Below are positions 38,882 through 46,932 of a stretch of DNA of 64,000 nt, one piece after another. This stretch comes from Leptolyngbya sp. CCY15150. Its GTDB lineage: Bacteria; Cyanobacteriota; Cyanobacteriia; RECH01. The DNA is taken from NCBI RefSeq assembly GCF_016888135.1, contig NZ_JACSWB010000207.1, positions 186,001 to 250,000 of the forward strand, in the 5' to 3' direction. The notes below the pieces were generated by a model. That model searched no databases. It was given only the letters and a program-made list of their open reading frames with translations, and had not been told where the DNA came from. Numbering within the stretch: position 1 is the first letter of the stretch; each line of letters begins with the position of its first letter. The translations under genes were made by a program, and so were the position numbers.

Positions 38882-39910
38882 ATGGACATTCGTCATCTTC
38901 TTGAGCAGTACGAAGCCGGTCAGCGAGATTTTACAGGGCTAGATCTGCGCAATATCGACCTTTCCCGACAAACGCTCCTAGGGTTGGGCTTGGTGGGTAC
39001 CAACCTTACGGGCGCAAATTTGAGCCGTGCATTTCTCACCCAGTCGGATCTATCGGAAACATTTCTAAACTGGGCAGATTTGAGCTACGTCAAGCTCAGC
39101 GAAGGACGGTTGGTTGATGCCGACCTGACCAAGGCAGTCTTGGTGGGTGCCTTTTTGGTGAAATCCGATCTCTCTAAAGCCAAGCTCAGCGGTGCAGATC
39201 TAAACGGGGCAAATTTGCGGGGAGCCTGCCTGCACCGGGCCAACCTCTGCGGCACTAATCTACAGGGTGCCAATTTACGCAATGCCGATCTTTCCGGAGC
39301 CAACCTGAGCTGGGCCAACCTCAACGGCGCACGCTTGAGTGGGGCCAACCTCACCGGAGCCTTCCTCACCGGAGTGAATCTCGAAAAAGCCTTTCTGAAC
39401 GGCTTGGATCTGAAGGGTGTTGACCTCACGGGGGTCAATCTTAGTCAAGCCAAGCTGAACGGAGCTGACCTCAGCCAGGCCAACTTGACCCTCAGCAACC
39501 TCAGTGAAGCTCAGCTTCAGGGCGCTAGTATGACCCAGGCCAACCTGATGGGCGCAGACTTGTCCGGTGCTCACCTCAGCCATGCCGAACTGAGCTGGAG
39601 CGATCTCAGCCGTGCCAATTTAGATCGGGCTGATTTGAGCCATGCCCATTTACTGGGCATTAAGCTAGATGAAGCAAGGTTTCAAGCGGTGATTTTGACC
39701 GAGGCAGCCCGGAAATATTTCAGCTTGCTGTCGTCTGAGACCCAGAATGGCAAACAGGATGCGCCCGCCGCCGCGATGGATCCACCCTCCCCTCGTCAAG
39801 ACGATTGGGGCGCGATCGCCCCTAGCTATGCTCCAGCTTCCTATAGAAGCGCTTCAGCTCCTCAACTAGGCAGCCTATCCGCCTCTAGCGATCGCCCATT
39901 ATGGTATTGA
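38882..39910 (+). CDS. Pentapeptide repeat protein
   Basis: 342 residues. From about residue 17 to 270 the sequence is a near-continuous run of A(D/N)LxX pentapeptides (for example LSGADLNGANLRGACL, ADLSGANLSWANL), which fold into a right-handed quadrilateral beta-helix. An N-terminal DIRHLLEQYEAGQRDF leads in; the last ~70 residues are Pro/Ala/Ser-rich with no repeats. No signal peptide, so it should be cytosolic. Function unknown; such proteins are abundant in cyanobacteria. I chose ATG 38882 over the ATG 42 bp earlier because the extra residues are not repeat-like. The stop overlaps the cutA ATG in TGATG. Confidence 0.9.
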   Translation: MDIRHLLEQYEAGQRDFTGLDLRNIDLSRQTLLGLGLVGTNLTGANLSRAFLTQSDLSETFLNWADLSYVKLSEGRLVDADLTKAVLVGAFLVKSDLSKAKLSGADLNGANLRGACLHRANLCGTNLQGANLRNADLSGANLSWANLNGARLSGANLTGAFLTGVNLEKAFLNGLDLKGVDLTGVNLSQAKLNGADLSQANLTLSNLSEAQLQGASMTQANLMGADLSGAHLSHAELSWSDLSRANLDRADLSHAHLLGIKLDEARFQAVILTEAARKYFSLLSSETQNGKQDAPAAAMDPPSPRQDDWGAIAPSYAPASYRSASAPQLGSLSASSDRPLWY

Positions 39911-40269
39911 TGCCTAATTCAGAGTCCCAACCCCTTGAAACACCGCGCCTAGGCGTCGTTTTAGTAACAGTATCCTCTCAGAGCGAGGGGGAAGCGATCG
40001 CCCGTTCGTTGGTGGAACGGAACCTAGCGGCCTGCGTGAGCCTGATGCCCATTCAATCGATTTATCGCTGGCAAGGCGCTCTTTGCAAGGATGCCGAATG
40101 GCAACTGGTGATTAAAACCAACTTGGCCCAAGGGGAAGACTTGGTGCAAGCTATTCAAGCGCTGCATTCCTACGACCTGCCAGAAATTATTGCCTTGCCG
40201 ATTGTGGCGGGTTCATCTGCCTATCTGGCTTGGGTAGCAGAAACCGTATCCACGCCGCCATCCTCTTAG
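39910..40269 (+). CDS. cutA: Divalent-cation tolerance protein CutA
   Basis: 119 residues, a small trimeric ferredoxin-fold protein often linked to divalent metal tolerance, though its cellular role is unclear. Family blocks: VVLVTVSSQSEGEAIARSLVE, LAACVSLMPIQSIYRWQGALC near 40-60, EWQLVIKTN and the ALHSYDLPEIIALPIVAGSSAYLAWV segment near 80-105. The ATG at 39910 forms TGATG with the pentapeptide gene's stop, implying translational coupling; an ATG nine bases earlier also exists. Confidence 0.9.
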   Translation: MPNSESQPLETPRLGVVLVTVSSQSEGEAIARSLVERNLAACVSLMPIQSIYRWQGALCKDAEWQLVIKTNLAQGEDLVQAIQALHSYDLPEIIALPIVAGSSAYLAWVAETVSTPPSS

Positions 40270-40361
40270 ATGAGATGAGATGAGACCCGATCGGAGTCGC
40301 TGGTGGTCATGATCCAGCAGACTTGTAACCTGACGGCTCCAGCCCCTGTACTTCATTCACC

Positions 40362-41234
40362 ATGCCTGACACCTCTCCCCTAGTTTCTACCGATTGGCTT
40401 GCCGACCATCTTGAGGATCCCCAGGTGGCGATCGCTGATTGCCGCTTTGCCCTAGGAGATCCCAGCCTGGGACAACAGCATTACGAAACCGGCCACATTC
40501 CCGGCGCGGTGTATGTTGACCTAGATCGGGATCTGTCTGGGCCGGTAGGCACCCACGGCGGCCGCCATCCCCTACCAGACCTAGACGCGTTAGCTCAGAC
40601 CTTGGGCGCTGCGGGAATTCAGTCTGGGCAGGCAGGAGAAGCGACCCTGGTGGTGGTCTATGATGATTCCCGGCTAGCCTTTGCCTCCCGCCTCTGGTGG
40701 CTGTTGCGCTACCTGGGCCACGATCGCGTCCGAGTCTTAGATGGAGGACTGTCGGCTTGGACGGCAGCAGGATACGAGCTATCGACAGCAATGCCCCAGC
40801 CAACGCCTGCCCAGTTTGTGCCCCAAGTCCAGACCAACTGGCTGGTGACCCGAGATGATGTTCTGGCGGCTCTCAATCAGCCTGGTGCAGTCCTAGTAGA
40901 CTCGCGGGAGAGCGATCGCTACCGAGGAGAACGGGAGCCCATTGATCCGATTGCCGGTCATATCCCCGGTGCGGTGAACTATCCTTGGCAAGAGGTGACC
41001 GATGCCCAGGGGCAGGTGCGATCGCCCTCCGAGCAACGGCAGCGCTGGCAGGCGATCGCCCACCACGATCAACATCTGGTTTACTGTGGGTCTGGGGTCA
41101 CGGCCTGCGTCAATCTTCTATCCCTGGAGATAGCTGGACTGAGATCTGGCAAGCTCTATGCCGGTAGTTGGAGTGATTGGTGTTCCTATGCGGATGCGCC
41201 GGATTTTGCCGTCGCGACTACGGCCTCCCCCTAG
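40362..41234 (+). CDS. sseA: Sulfurtransferase, 3-mercaptopyruvate/thiosulfate type
   Basis: 290 residues with two rhodanese domains (1-145 and 155-285), the cysteine active site in YCGSGVTACVN near 245. CGSGVT is the 3-mercaptopyruvate sulfurtransferase loop rather than the thiosulfate-type CRKGVT. It probably moves sulfur from 3-mercaptopyruvate to an acceptor. The N-terminal module keeps YETGHIPGAVYVDLDRDL near 35 and has no catalytic Cys, as usual. ATG at 40362. Confidence 0.88.
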   Translation: MPDTSPLVSTDWLADHLEDPQVAIADCRFALGDPSLGQQHYETGHIPGAVYVDLDRDLSGPVGTHGGRHPLPDLDALAQTLGAAGIQSGQAGEATLVVVYDDSRLAFASRLWWLLRYLGHDRVRVLDGGLSAWTAAGYELSTAMPQPTPAQFVPQVQTNWLVTRDDVLAALNQPGAVLVDSRESDRYRGEREPIDPIAGHIPGAVNYPWQEVTDAQGQVRSPSEQRQRWQAIAHHDQHLVYCGSGVTACVNLLSLEIAGLRSGKLYAGSWSDWCSYADAPDFAVATTASP

Positions 41235-41369
41235 TCTGTCCATCTAGGGGTGTTAGAGGCGATCGCAGGATGCTATGGTAATCTCCGTAAACTGAATCAG
41301 GACATTGAATACCCTTGGACATGCCAAGGAATCAGTTCAATACAATCGTCTTGCTGTAATAACAAAACC

Positions 41370-42581
41370 ATGACGGATTCTAATCCTGAGGCTCAAGCGG
41401 TCAGCGCGGCCGTAGCCCGACTCTACAACACCTACCCCTTTCCCCCCGAGCCCCTCCTAGATGAGCCGCCGCCGGGATATAACTGGCGTTGGAATTGGCA
41501 GGCTGCCTATAGTTTTTGCACCGGACAGGCTCCCAGCACCAATGCTGTCCGGATTTTAGATGCCGGCTGCGGTACGGGCGTTGGCACAGAATATCTCGTG
41601 CATCTCAACGCTCAGGCGTCCGTGGTGGGGATTGACTTGAGTTCTGGAGCGATCGCCGTGGCCAAAGAGCGCTGCCAACGCTCCGGAGCCGATCGGGCTA
41701 GCTTCATCAACCTCAGCCTCTACGATGTGGATCAGCTCCCTGGTGACTTTGACCTGATCAACTGCGTCGGCGTGCTGCATCATTTACCCGATCCCATTCG
41801 CGGCATCCAGGCCCTCTCCCAGAAGCTCGCCCCCGGCGGCATTATGCACATTTTCGTCTACGCTGCCCATGGACGCTGGGAAATTCAGCTCATGCAGCAG
41901 GCGATCGCTCTCTTGCAAGGATCGCAGCGGGGAGACTATCGGGATGGCGTGGCGGTGGGGCGGCAAATTTTCGCATCTCTACCGGCTGACAACCGATTGG
42001 TGAAGCGGGAGCAAGAGCGCTGGTCTCTAGAAAATCAGCGGGATGAATGTTTTGCCGACATGTATGTCCATCCCCAGGAAGTTGACTACACCATCGATAC
42101 GCTGTTTGATCTGATCAATGCTTCTGGGTTAGAGTTCATCGGCTTTTCCAATCCCCAAGTTTGGCAGCTTGAGCGGTTGTTGGGTCAATCACCAGAGCTG
42201 ATGGAACGCGCCCAAACCTTAAGCGATCGCCAGCGCTACCGTTTGATTGAGCTGCTCGATCCGTCCACGATTACCCACTATGAATTTTTCCTCGGCCAGC
42301 CTCCCTTGCCCAAGGCTGATTGGTCATCCAATGCGGCGCTGCTGGCCGCCATTCCCGCTCGCCATCCCTGCATTGAAGGTTGGCCGAGCCTGACCATGTT
42401 CAACGCTGACTATCAGATTGTGCAGATCCAAGATGCTGACCTACAGTTTTTGCAGGCCTGCGACGCCAATTCAAATAAGCGTACAGTGGCAGATCTGCTG
42501 GCCGAGGTCGATCTGGATGTGGCCGGGGTGCGATCGCTCCTCGATCAGCACCTGATCATGCTCACCCCTGGTGCAAAGTAA
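41370..42581 (+). CDS. Class I SAM-dependent methyltransferase
   Basis: 403 residues from the ATG at 41370 (MTDSNPEAQAV). The N-terminal YNTYPFPPEPLLDEPPPGYNWRW segment is followed by the Rossmann SAM motif RILDAGCGTGVGTEYLVHL near 68-86, then VVGIDLSSGAIAVAKERC near 92 and FDLINCVGVLHHLPDP near 138. The ~150 C-terminal residues after 250 are a second domain, probably winged-helix-like near the end (LLAEVDLDVAGVRSLLDQHL). Methyl acceptor unknown. The frame opens 120 bp earlier with no support. A weak alternative is that it is a lineage-specific small-molecule methylase. Confidence 0.85.
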   Translation: MTDSNPEAQAVSAAVARLYNTYPFPPEPLLDEPPPGYNWRWNWQAAYSFCTGQAPSTNAVRILDAGCGTGVGTEYLVHLNAQASVVGIDLSSGAIAVAKERCQRSGADRASFINLSLYDVDQLPGDFDLINCVGVLHHLPDPIRGIQALSQKLAPGGIMHIFVYAAHGRWEIQLMQQAIALLQGSQRGDYRDGVAVGRQIFASLPADNRLVKREQERWSLENQRDECFADMYVHPQEVDYTIDTLFDLINASGLEFIGFSNPQVWQLERLLGQSPELMERAQTLSDRQRYRLIELLDPSTITHYEFFLGQPPLPKADWSSNAALLAAIPARHPCIEGWPSLTMFNADYQIVQIQDADLQFLQACDANSNKRTVADLLAEVDLDVAGVRSLLDQHLIMLTPGAK

Positions 42582-43071
42582 GCTCTCGTGTGCCGTTAGG
42601 CAACGAAGCCGCCGTCTCACCGGGCGCATACTCCTGAACCATCCCCGACCTCAAAGTACGGGAGTCCTTGCTGCATCGGGAGTCCAACGACTTTACTCTC
42701 TGCGAGCCGCGTCACACTCACGTTGAGTTAAGTATTTAGACTGATTTGCATCCTCTAAACCGTTCTCTCGTACAGTGAGAGAAGAGAGGACAGCTTGAGC
42801 ATCGCTGCTGCTCAGCACCTGATCCATCGATGCATGATTGAGGTAGCCCATCGATCGCTCTCCTGGGTTTTAGCGTAACCCAAGGCCATGAATGCCGCTG
42901 TTGTTCTAGGTCTAGACCGGACTGATGACCAACAGCCTGCCCGAGCGATCGCTCGGATAGATAGCCCGTCTACTCCGTCCTAAACGTTCACCCTGCACTC
43001 ATTCAGTATGATCACGCCTTTCTAATGCGTCCAGTTGCATCCCACCCATCTACAGTCGAGGAGCGATTGAC
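42582..43071. other. Intergenic region methyltransferase - DUF4327 gene
   Basis: 490 bp. Two short inverted repeats are visible: TTCTCTC-N7-GAGAGAA at 42763-42783 and TGGGTT-N7-AACCCA at 42864-42882. Neither has a T-run. No gene recognised. Confidence 0.4.
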
Positions 43072-43293
43072 ATGCTGCAAGCCACCCATTATTCCATTGA
43101 TGCCATTCGAGACGAAGTGCGTCATCTAACCGACGCCAAAACCATTGATCGCCATCAGCCCATCTATACCCTCTGCCGCTATTTTCCCAACCGCGAATGG
43201 GTCTGTATCGAGTGTGAATTAGAAGATAACGACTATCTGCTACGCGATCGCATTATTGATTTACTAGGACGGGAAGATTGGTCTGAAGACTAA
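43072..43293 (+). CDS. DUF4327 family small protein
   Basis: 73 residues. YSIDAIRDEVRHLTDAKTI, then QPIYTLCRYFPNREWVCIECEL near 32-53 and LLRDRIIDLLGREDW near 58-72 match the cyanobacterial DUF4327 family of about 70 residues. The two Cys in VCIECE are conserved-looking. Function unknown. ATG at 43072. Confidence 0.85.
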   Translation: MLQATHYSIDAIRDEVRHLTDAKTIDRHQPIYTLCRYFPNREWVCIECELEDNDYLLRDRIIDLLGREDWSED

Positions 43294-43623
43294 TCGCCGG
43301 TTCGATCCATCTCAGCACGACTGTAGGCAAGCGCTGGGAGGCATCTGTGAGGGGGCGATCGCCTCCTACGTTGGCCTGCCCATCGTTCTAGGGTGCTAGG
43401 CAAAGCCGCACCATCTATGGAGATTTCTACCCATAACGTCATCCAACTCAGGGTTGGGTCAAGCTATTCAGGGGCGATCGCCCCATATATTGACCTGCCC
43501 ATCGTCCCAAATCAGGACTTTATAAATTAAGCGTTAGCAAGACAAGTAGATCGTCAAAACGGGTGATAGCGTGAACATAGAATGAGATGGGCAGCATCCT
43601 GTTTGCCCAAGAAGGAGGAGTGC
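43294..43623. other. Intergenic region with two 39-bp direct repeat copies
   Basis: 330 bp. A direct repeat starts at 43352 and again at 43471 (listed separately). A fragment of repeat B is at 43391-43408. No gene seen. Confidence 0.45.
43352..43509. repeat. Pair of ~39-bp direct repeats, 119 bp apart
   Basis: GGGGCGATCGCC at 43352 and 43471 is followed in each copy by a variable ~10 bp, then TTG(G/A)CCTGCCCATCGT. The conserved ends and divergent centre suggest an old duplication. Confidence 0.7.
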
Positions 43624-43965
43624 GTGGAAGAAAGTATGAATGATTTCCAGGATTTTTTGACCCGGGACTTTGCCCATGTAGCCATCGGCGAGTTCAAACC
43701 TGGGAAGTTTGCGGAAGCCAGAGATCTGTATGAACAAGCGATCGCTACCTATGCAGAGGGCTTCAAGGGGGCATATCTGCTGCAAGAACCGGGAAGCGAT
43801 CGCGGCATTTCTATTATTATTTGGAAAAGCGTGGAAGACATGCAGGCCAACCAAACGGCCTTACATGAAGCTATCTTGAAAAAAATGGCTCCCCTCTTTG
43901 TAGGTGTTCCGCAAACCGAGTTCTATGAGGTTTTATGTGACATCCATGCCTCTGAGGATGCGTGA
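43624..43965 (+). CDS. Small protein, ABM-like dimeric alpha/beta-barrel fold (tentative)
   Basis: 113 residues. The pattern VAIGEFKPGKFAEARDLYEQAIATYAEGFKGAYLLQEPGSDRGISIIIWKSVEDM, read as strand-helix-strand-strand, resembles antibiotic-biosynthesis-monooxygenase-like (ABM) small barrels, but no catalytic residue can be named. The start is GTG at 43624, five bases after the near-perfect ribosome site AAGGAGG (43612-43618); an ATG 12 bp later also fits the frame but has a poorer site. No neighbour suggests a role. Confidence 0.7.
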   Translation: MEESMNDFQDFLTRDFAHVAIGEFKPGKFAEARDLYEQAIATYAEGFKGAYLLQEPGSDRGISIIIWKSVEDMQANQTALHEAILKKMAPLFVGVPQTEFYEVLCDIHASEDA

Positions 43966-44021
43966 TGCGCAAGTGTTCAAGCTGCGCAAACCGTCGAGAT
44001 AGGCTCAGGCTTATCTCCAGT

Positions 44022-44045
44022 TTAGGAGACTGATTAGGAGACTGA
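44022..44045 (+). repeat. Tandem 12-bp repeat, two copies
   Basis: TTAGGAGACTGA is repeated twice without a spacer. The reverse complement GTCTCCTAA recurs at 44223-44231, 30 bp upstream of the trhO start. Confidence 0.75.
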
Positions 44046-44140
44046 ATCCCTAGGTAAGTTCCCCAGCTTCCCGCCTCTAGTGCCTCTGGAGTCTCTCTCC
44101 AGGCCACCTAGACCAAGGCGAGCTAGTATGGGCAGCGATC

Positions 44141-44166
44141 GCGGCACCTCACTGCGGCACCTCACT
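44141..44166 (+). repeat. Tandem 13-bp repeat, two copies
   Basis: GCGGCACCTCACT occurs twice back to back, about 90 bp upstream of trhO. Confidence 0.75.
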
Positions 44167-44252
44167 ATAGATACCCAGGTGTTGCTTGGAAAAGGGTGGC
44201 GGATGATCAGAAAGTTGATATAGTCTCCTAAGCTCTTGAGCACCCGCCGACG

Positions 44253-45146
44253 ATGAGTCTAGACTCGCTTATGATTGTAATTGCCACCTTTTATAAATTT
44301 GCGGCGATCGCTGACTGTGCTGCGGAACAGCAGCGGTTGCGTGACCATAGTCAGCAGCTTGGCATTAAGGGCACAATTTTACTGGCCCAAGAGGGCATCA
44401 ATGGCACCATTGCCGGATCTCGCGCCGCCATCGACCAATTTTTGGCGATTCTGCGTCAAGCGCCTTACTGGGCAGACCTAGAGGTGAAAGAATCCTATGG
44501 GAATGAGCTACCCTTTGAGCGCCTGAAAGTTCGCATTCGTCCTGAAATTGTGCCCCTCGGTATGCCCGCCGTGTCGCCAGCGCAGCAAGTCGGTACCTAT
44601 GTGTCTCCCGATCAGTGGAATGACCTGATTACCGATCCGGATGTGCTAGTGATTGATACGCGTAATGATTATGAGGTGGCGATCGGTTCATTCCAAGGCG
44701 CACACAATCCCCAGACTCGTTCATTTCGAGACTTTCCCGACTATGCCCAACGCACCCTAAACCCCCAGCAACATCCCAAAATTGCTATGTTTTGCACCGG
44801 GGGCATTCGCTGTGAGAAGGCCTCGTCCTACCTGCTCTCCCAAGGGTTTGAGCAGGTTTATCACCTGCAGGGTGGTATTTTGAAGTACCTAGAAACGGTT
44901 CCCGCCGACCAGAGCCTTTGGCAGGGAGAATGTTTCGTGTTTGATCAGCGAGTCGCGGTGACCCACGGCTTGGCGATCGGCTCCTGCGACATGTGTCCTG
45001 CCTGTGGGCATCCTGTCACCTTGGAAGATCAAGGGTCACCGCTCTATGAGCCAGGCGTTTGCTGTCCTCAGTGCAGCGATCGCTTAACGGAGGAACAGAA
45101 GACCAGCTATCGAGCTCGGCAGCAGCAGACCCTGGCTGAATCGTGA
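44253..45146 (+). CDS. trhO: tRNA uridine(34) hydroxylase TrhO (rhodanese-like)
   Basis: Rhodanese-family protein; TrhO/YceA enzymes hydroxylate uridine 34 of certain tRNAs using O2, not sulfur transfer. The 297-residue protein has the N-terminal domain (LGIKGTILLAQEGINGTIAGS near 37-57), a rhodanese core with VLVIDTRNDYEVAIGSFQGAHNP near 131 and the active Cys in MFCTGGIRCEKA near 180, and a Cys-rich C-terminus (CDMCPACGHPVTLED, VCCPQCSDRL) that probably binds zinc. ATG at 44253; an in-frame ATG at 44271 (MIVIATFYKF) is equally likely because homologs often start there. Upstream repeats are listed separately. Confidence 0.9.
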   Translation: MSLDSLMIVIATFYKFAAIADCAAEQQRLRDHSQQLGIKGTILLAQEGINGTIAGSRAAIDQFLAILRQAPYWADLEVKESYGNELPFERLKVRIRPEIVPLGMPAVSPAQQVGTYVSPDQWNDLITDPDVLVIDTRNDYEVAIGSFQGAHNPQTRSFRDFPDYAQRTLNPQQHPKIAMFCTGGIRCEKASSYLLSQGFEQVYHLQGGILKYLETVPADQSLWQGECFVFDQRVAVTHGLAIGSCDMCPACGHPVTLEDQGSPLYEPGVCCPQCSDRLTEEQKTSYRARQQQTLAES

Positions 45147-45196
45147 CCCATCAAGGGTGATCTCACATGTTATGAACAAGCTAGAAGGAGAGCACC

Positions 45197-45478
45197 ATGA
45201 GGGTGAACCGACTACGAGTACGGCAACTGCATCGATGGTTTGCGCCAGTCATGGCCCTGCCCCTACTGCTCACATTGCTGACGGGTATGGGCTTTCAAAT
45301 TGCCATGAGCACCGGCAACACCAGTGGTCTCCTATGGCTGCTAGAGGTGCATCGCGGTAAGTTTGGAGCCGTGGATTTGACGCTGGTCTATCCCTTTTTA
45401 AATGGGTTAGGGCTCCTGACGCTCCTAGTGAGCGGCGTGCTGATGTGGCTGCAAACGAGCAAGCGATCGCGTGCCTAG
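45197..45478 (+). CDS. Small two-helix membrane protein, PepSY-associated type
   Basis: 93 residues with two hydrophobic helices (PVMALPLLLTLLTGMGF near 17-33 and FLNGLGLLTLLVSGVLMWL near 67-85) and the motif LRVRQLHRWFAPV at the start. The LHRW...P...L..T pattern followed by a short loop is that of PepSY-associated transmembrane proteins. A ribosome site AAGGAG lies just before the ATG. Function unknown. It follows trhO by 50 bp and may be cotranscribed. Confidence 0.75.
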   Translation: MRVNRLRVRQLHRWFAPVMALPLLLTLLTGMGFQIAMSTGNTSGLLWLLEVHRGKFGAVDLTLVYPFLNGLGLLTLLVSGVLMWLQTSKRSRA

Positions 45479-45534
45479 ACCTGTGGGGCGGCTAGGCTGA
45501 GGAGTATCGGCCGGGGCGATCGCTTGGCAGCGAT

Positions 45535-46026
45535 CTAGGACGGGTTGACTCGCATCAACGGCTGTCCATATTCAATGGATTCGCCATTTTCGACGAGAAT
45601 TTCCACAATCTCGCCCGCCACTTCCGCTTCGATGTCATTCATCAGCTTCATGGCTTCCACAATACACACCGTCTGCCCCGCCGAAACGCGATCGCCCACA
45701 TTCACAAAGGCTGGCTCACCCGGCGCGGGCGATCGATAAAACGTGCCCACCATCGGCGCTGTAATATCCACCCACTTAGGATCCACCACAGCAGGGGGCG
45801 GCGTTGGGGCGGGAGCTGGTCGGTTGGATCCATCAGCCATGAAGGCAGTTGCCTGGGGATGGGTAGCCGGCATGGCCATCTCCGCAACGGTGGCACCGGC
45901 TCCACCGGCCAACCCGCCCTTGCGAATGTTGAGCTCAAATTCGTCGCTTTTTAACGTTAACTCTGCAACATCAGTTTGATGGACAACTTTTAGGAGTTCA
46001 CAGAGATCATTGAAGCTAAATTCCAC
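45535..46026 (-). CDS. accB: Biotin carboxyl carrier protein of acetyl-CoA carboxylase
   Basis: Carries biotin between biotin carboxylase and carboxyltransferase in fatty-acid synthesis. The 163-residue protein has an N-terminal helix ([26 protein letters not shown]), a Pro/Ala-rich linker (residues ~60-85) and a C-terminal biotinyl domain with the biotin lysine in [13 protein letters not shown] near 128. I chose the GTG at 46026, which gives (M)EFSFNDL, as homologs begin; a TTG five codons earlier also extends the frame. It lies 71 bp after efp, the usual cyanobacterial order efp-accB. Confidence 0.93.
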   Translation of the reverse strand: MEFSFNDLCELLKVVHQTDVAELTLKSDEFELNIRKGGLAGGAGATVAEMAMPATHPQATAFMADGSNRPAPAPTPPPAVVDPKWVDITAPMVGTFYRSPAPGEPAFVNVGDRVSAGQTVCIVEAMKLMNDIEAEVAGEIVEILVENGESIEYGQPLMRVNPS

Positions 46027-46097
46027 TAGACAAGTACTCAATTTGATAAGTCTGGATGCAGATGAGAGTCTTGGGGAGGAGAGCCAGGGGCGATCGC

Positions 46098-46658
46098 CTA
46101 GGTTTCTCGACCAAGATAGCTATCGTTACGGGTATCAATTTTGATGCGTTCTCCAATCGAAATGAAGAGGGGAACCATCACCTGTGCGCCGGTTTCAACG
46201 ATCGCAGGCTTGGTGCCTCCTGTGGCGGTGTCGCCCTTCACACCCGGATCGGTTTCTGTGACCTCCAGCACGATCGAGTTGGGAAGCTCAACTTCAATGA
46301 TTTGATCATTCCAGCGAACCACGCTGGCTTCCATCCCTTCTTTCAGGTACTTGACGCGATCGCCAATTTGGTCAGCATTCAGCCGGCTTTCTTCATAGGT
46401 TTCCATGTCCATGAAGACAAACTGCTCACCCTCTTTGTAGGTGTGCTGCATCACGCTCTTTTCGATAGTGGCCTGAGGCACGGTTTCCCCAGCTCGGAAG
46501 GTTTTTTCAATGACGCTACCGGTTTGGGCGTTCTTCAGCTTAGTGCGCACAAAGGCTGATCCTTTACCAGGCTTCACATGGAGAAATTCAACTACCTTCC
46601 ACACCGATCCATCTAATTCAATGCTGACACCTGTACGAAAGTCATTGCTGGAAATCAT
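46098..46658 (-). CDS. efp: Elongation factor P
   Basis: Relieves ribosome stalling at polyproline stretches. The 186-residue protein begins [17 protein letters not shown] and has the modification-site loop [16 protein letters not shown] near residues 28-44 (Lys in PGKGS), then [13 protein letters not shown] and the [35 protein letters not shown]-terminal block. ATG at 46658; the frame extends ten codons further, but homologs start here. Divergent from the CYP38-like gene and upstream of accB. Confidence 0.96.
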   Translation of the reverse strand: MISSNDFRTGVSIELDGSVWKVVEFLHVKPGKGSAFVRTKLKNAQTGSVIEKTFRAGETVPQATIEKSVMQHTYKEGEQFVFMDMETYEESRLNADQIGDRVKYLKEGMEASVVRWNDQIIEVELPNSIVLEVTETDPGVKGDTATGGTKPAIVETGAQVMVPLFISIGERIKIDTRNDSYLGRET

Positions 46659-46932
46659 GGGTACTGCTTCAAGGAGAACAATCGGCAATCTATTTTACCG
46701 CTCTGAGGCAGTCTCATTCACGGATTTGTGAGCAGGATAACGGATTTTCACTCCAATCTTGGTTCCAGGAACTCACAAGTCTTGACCTGCGAGGGGGCTC
46801 AGCCTATGGCAAGATTAGACATAGGACGGATACCTGCGAGACTCTGCAAACTATGTCGTACCAGGATCCTCTAAATGAGGCGTATGGCTTCTGGGCTGTG
46901 CGTCAGTATGAGCAATACTTGGGTATAGATTC

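Noticed and set aside
43291-43310. GGTTCGATCC resembling a tRNA T-loop
   Set aside because: Flanks cannot form the T and acceptor stems, and the upstream bases are the DUF4327 coding region.
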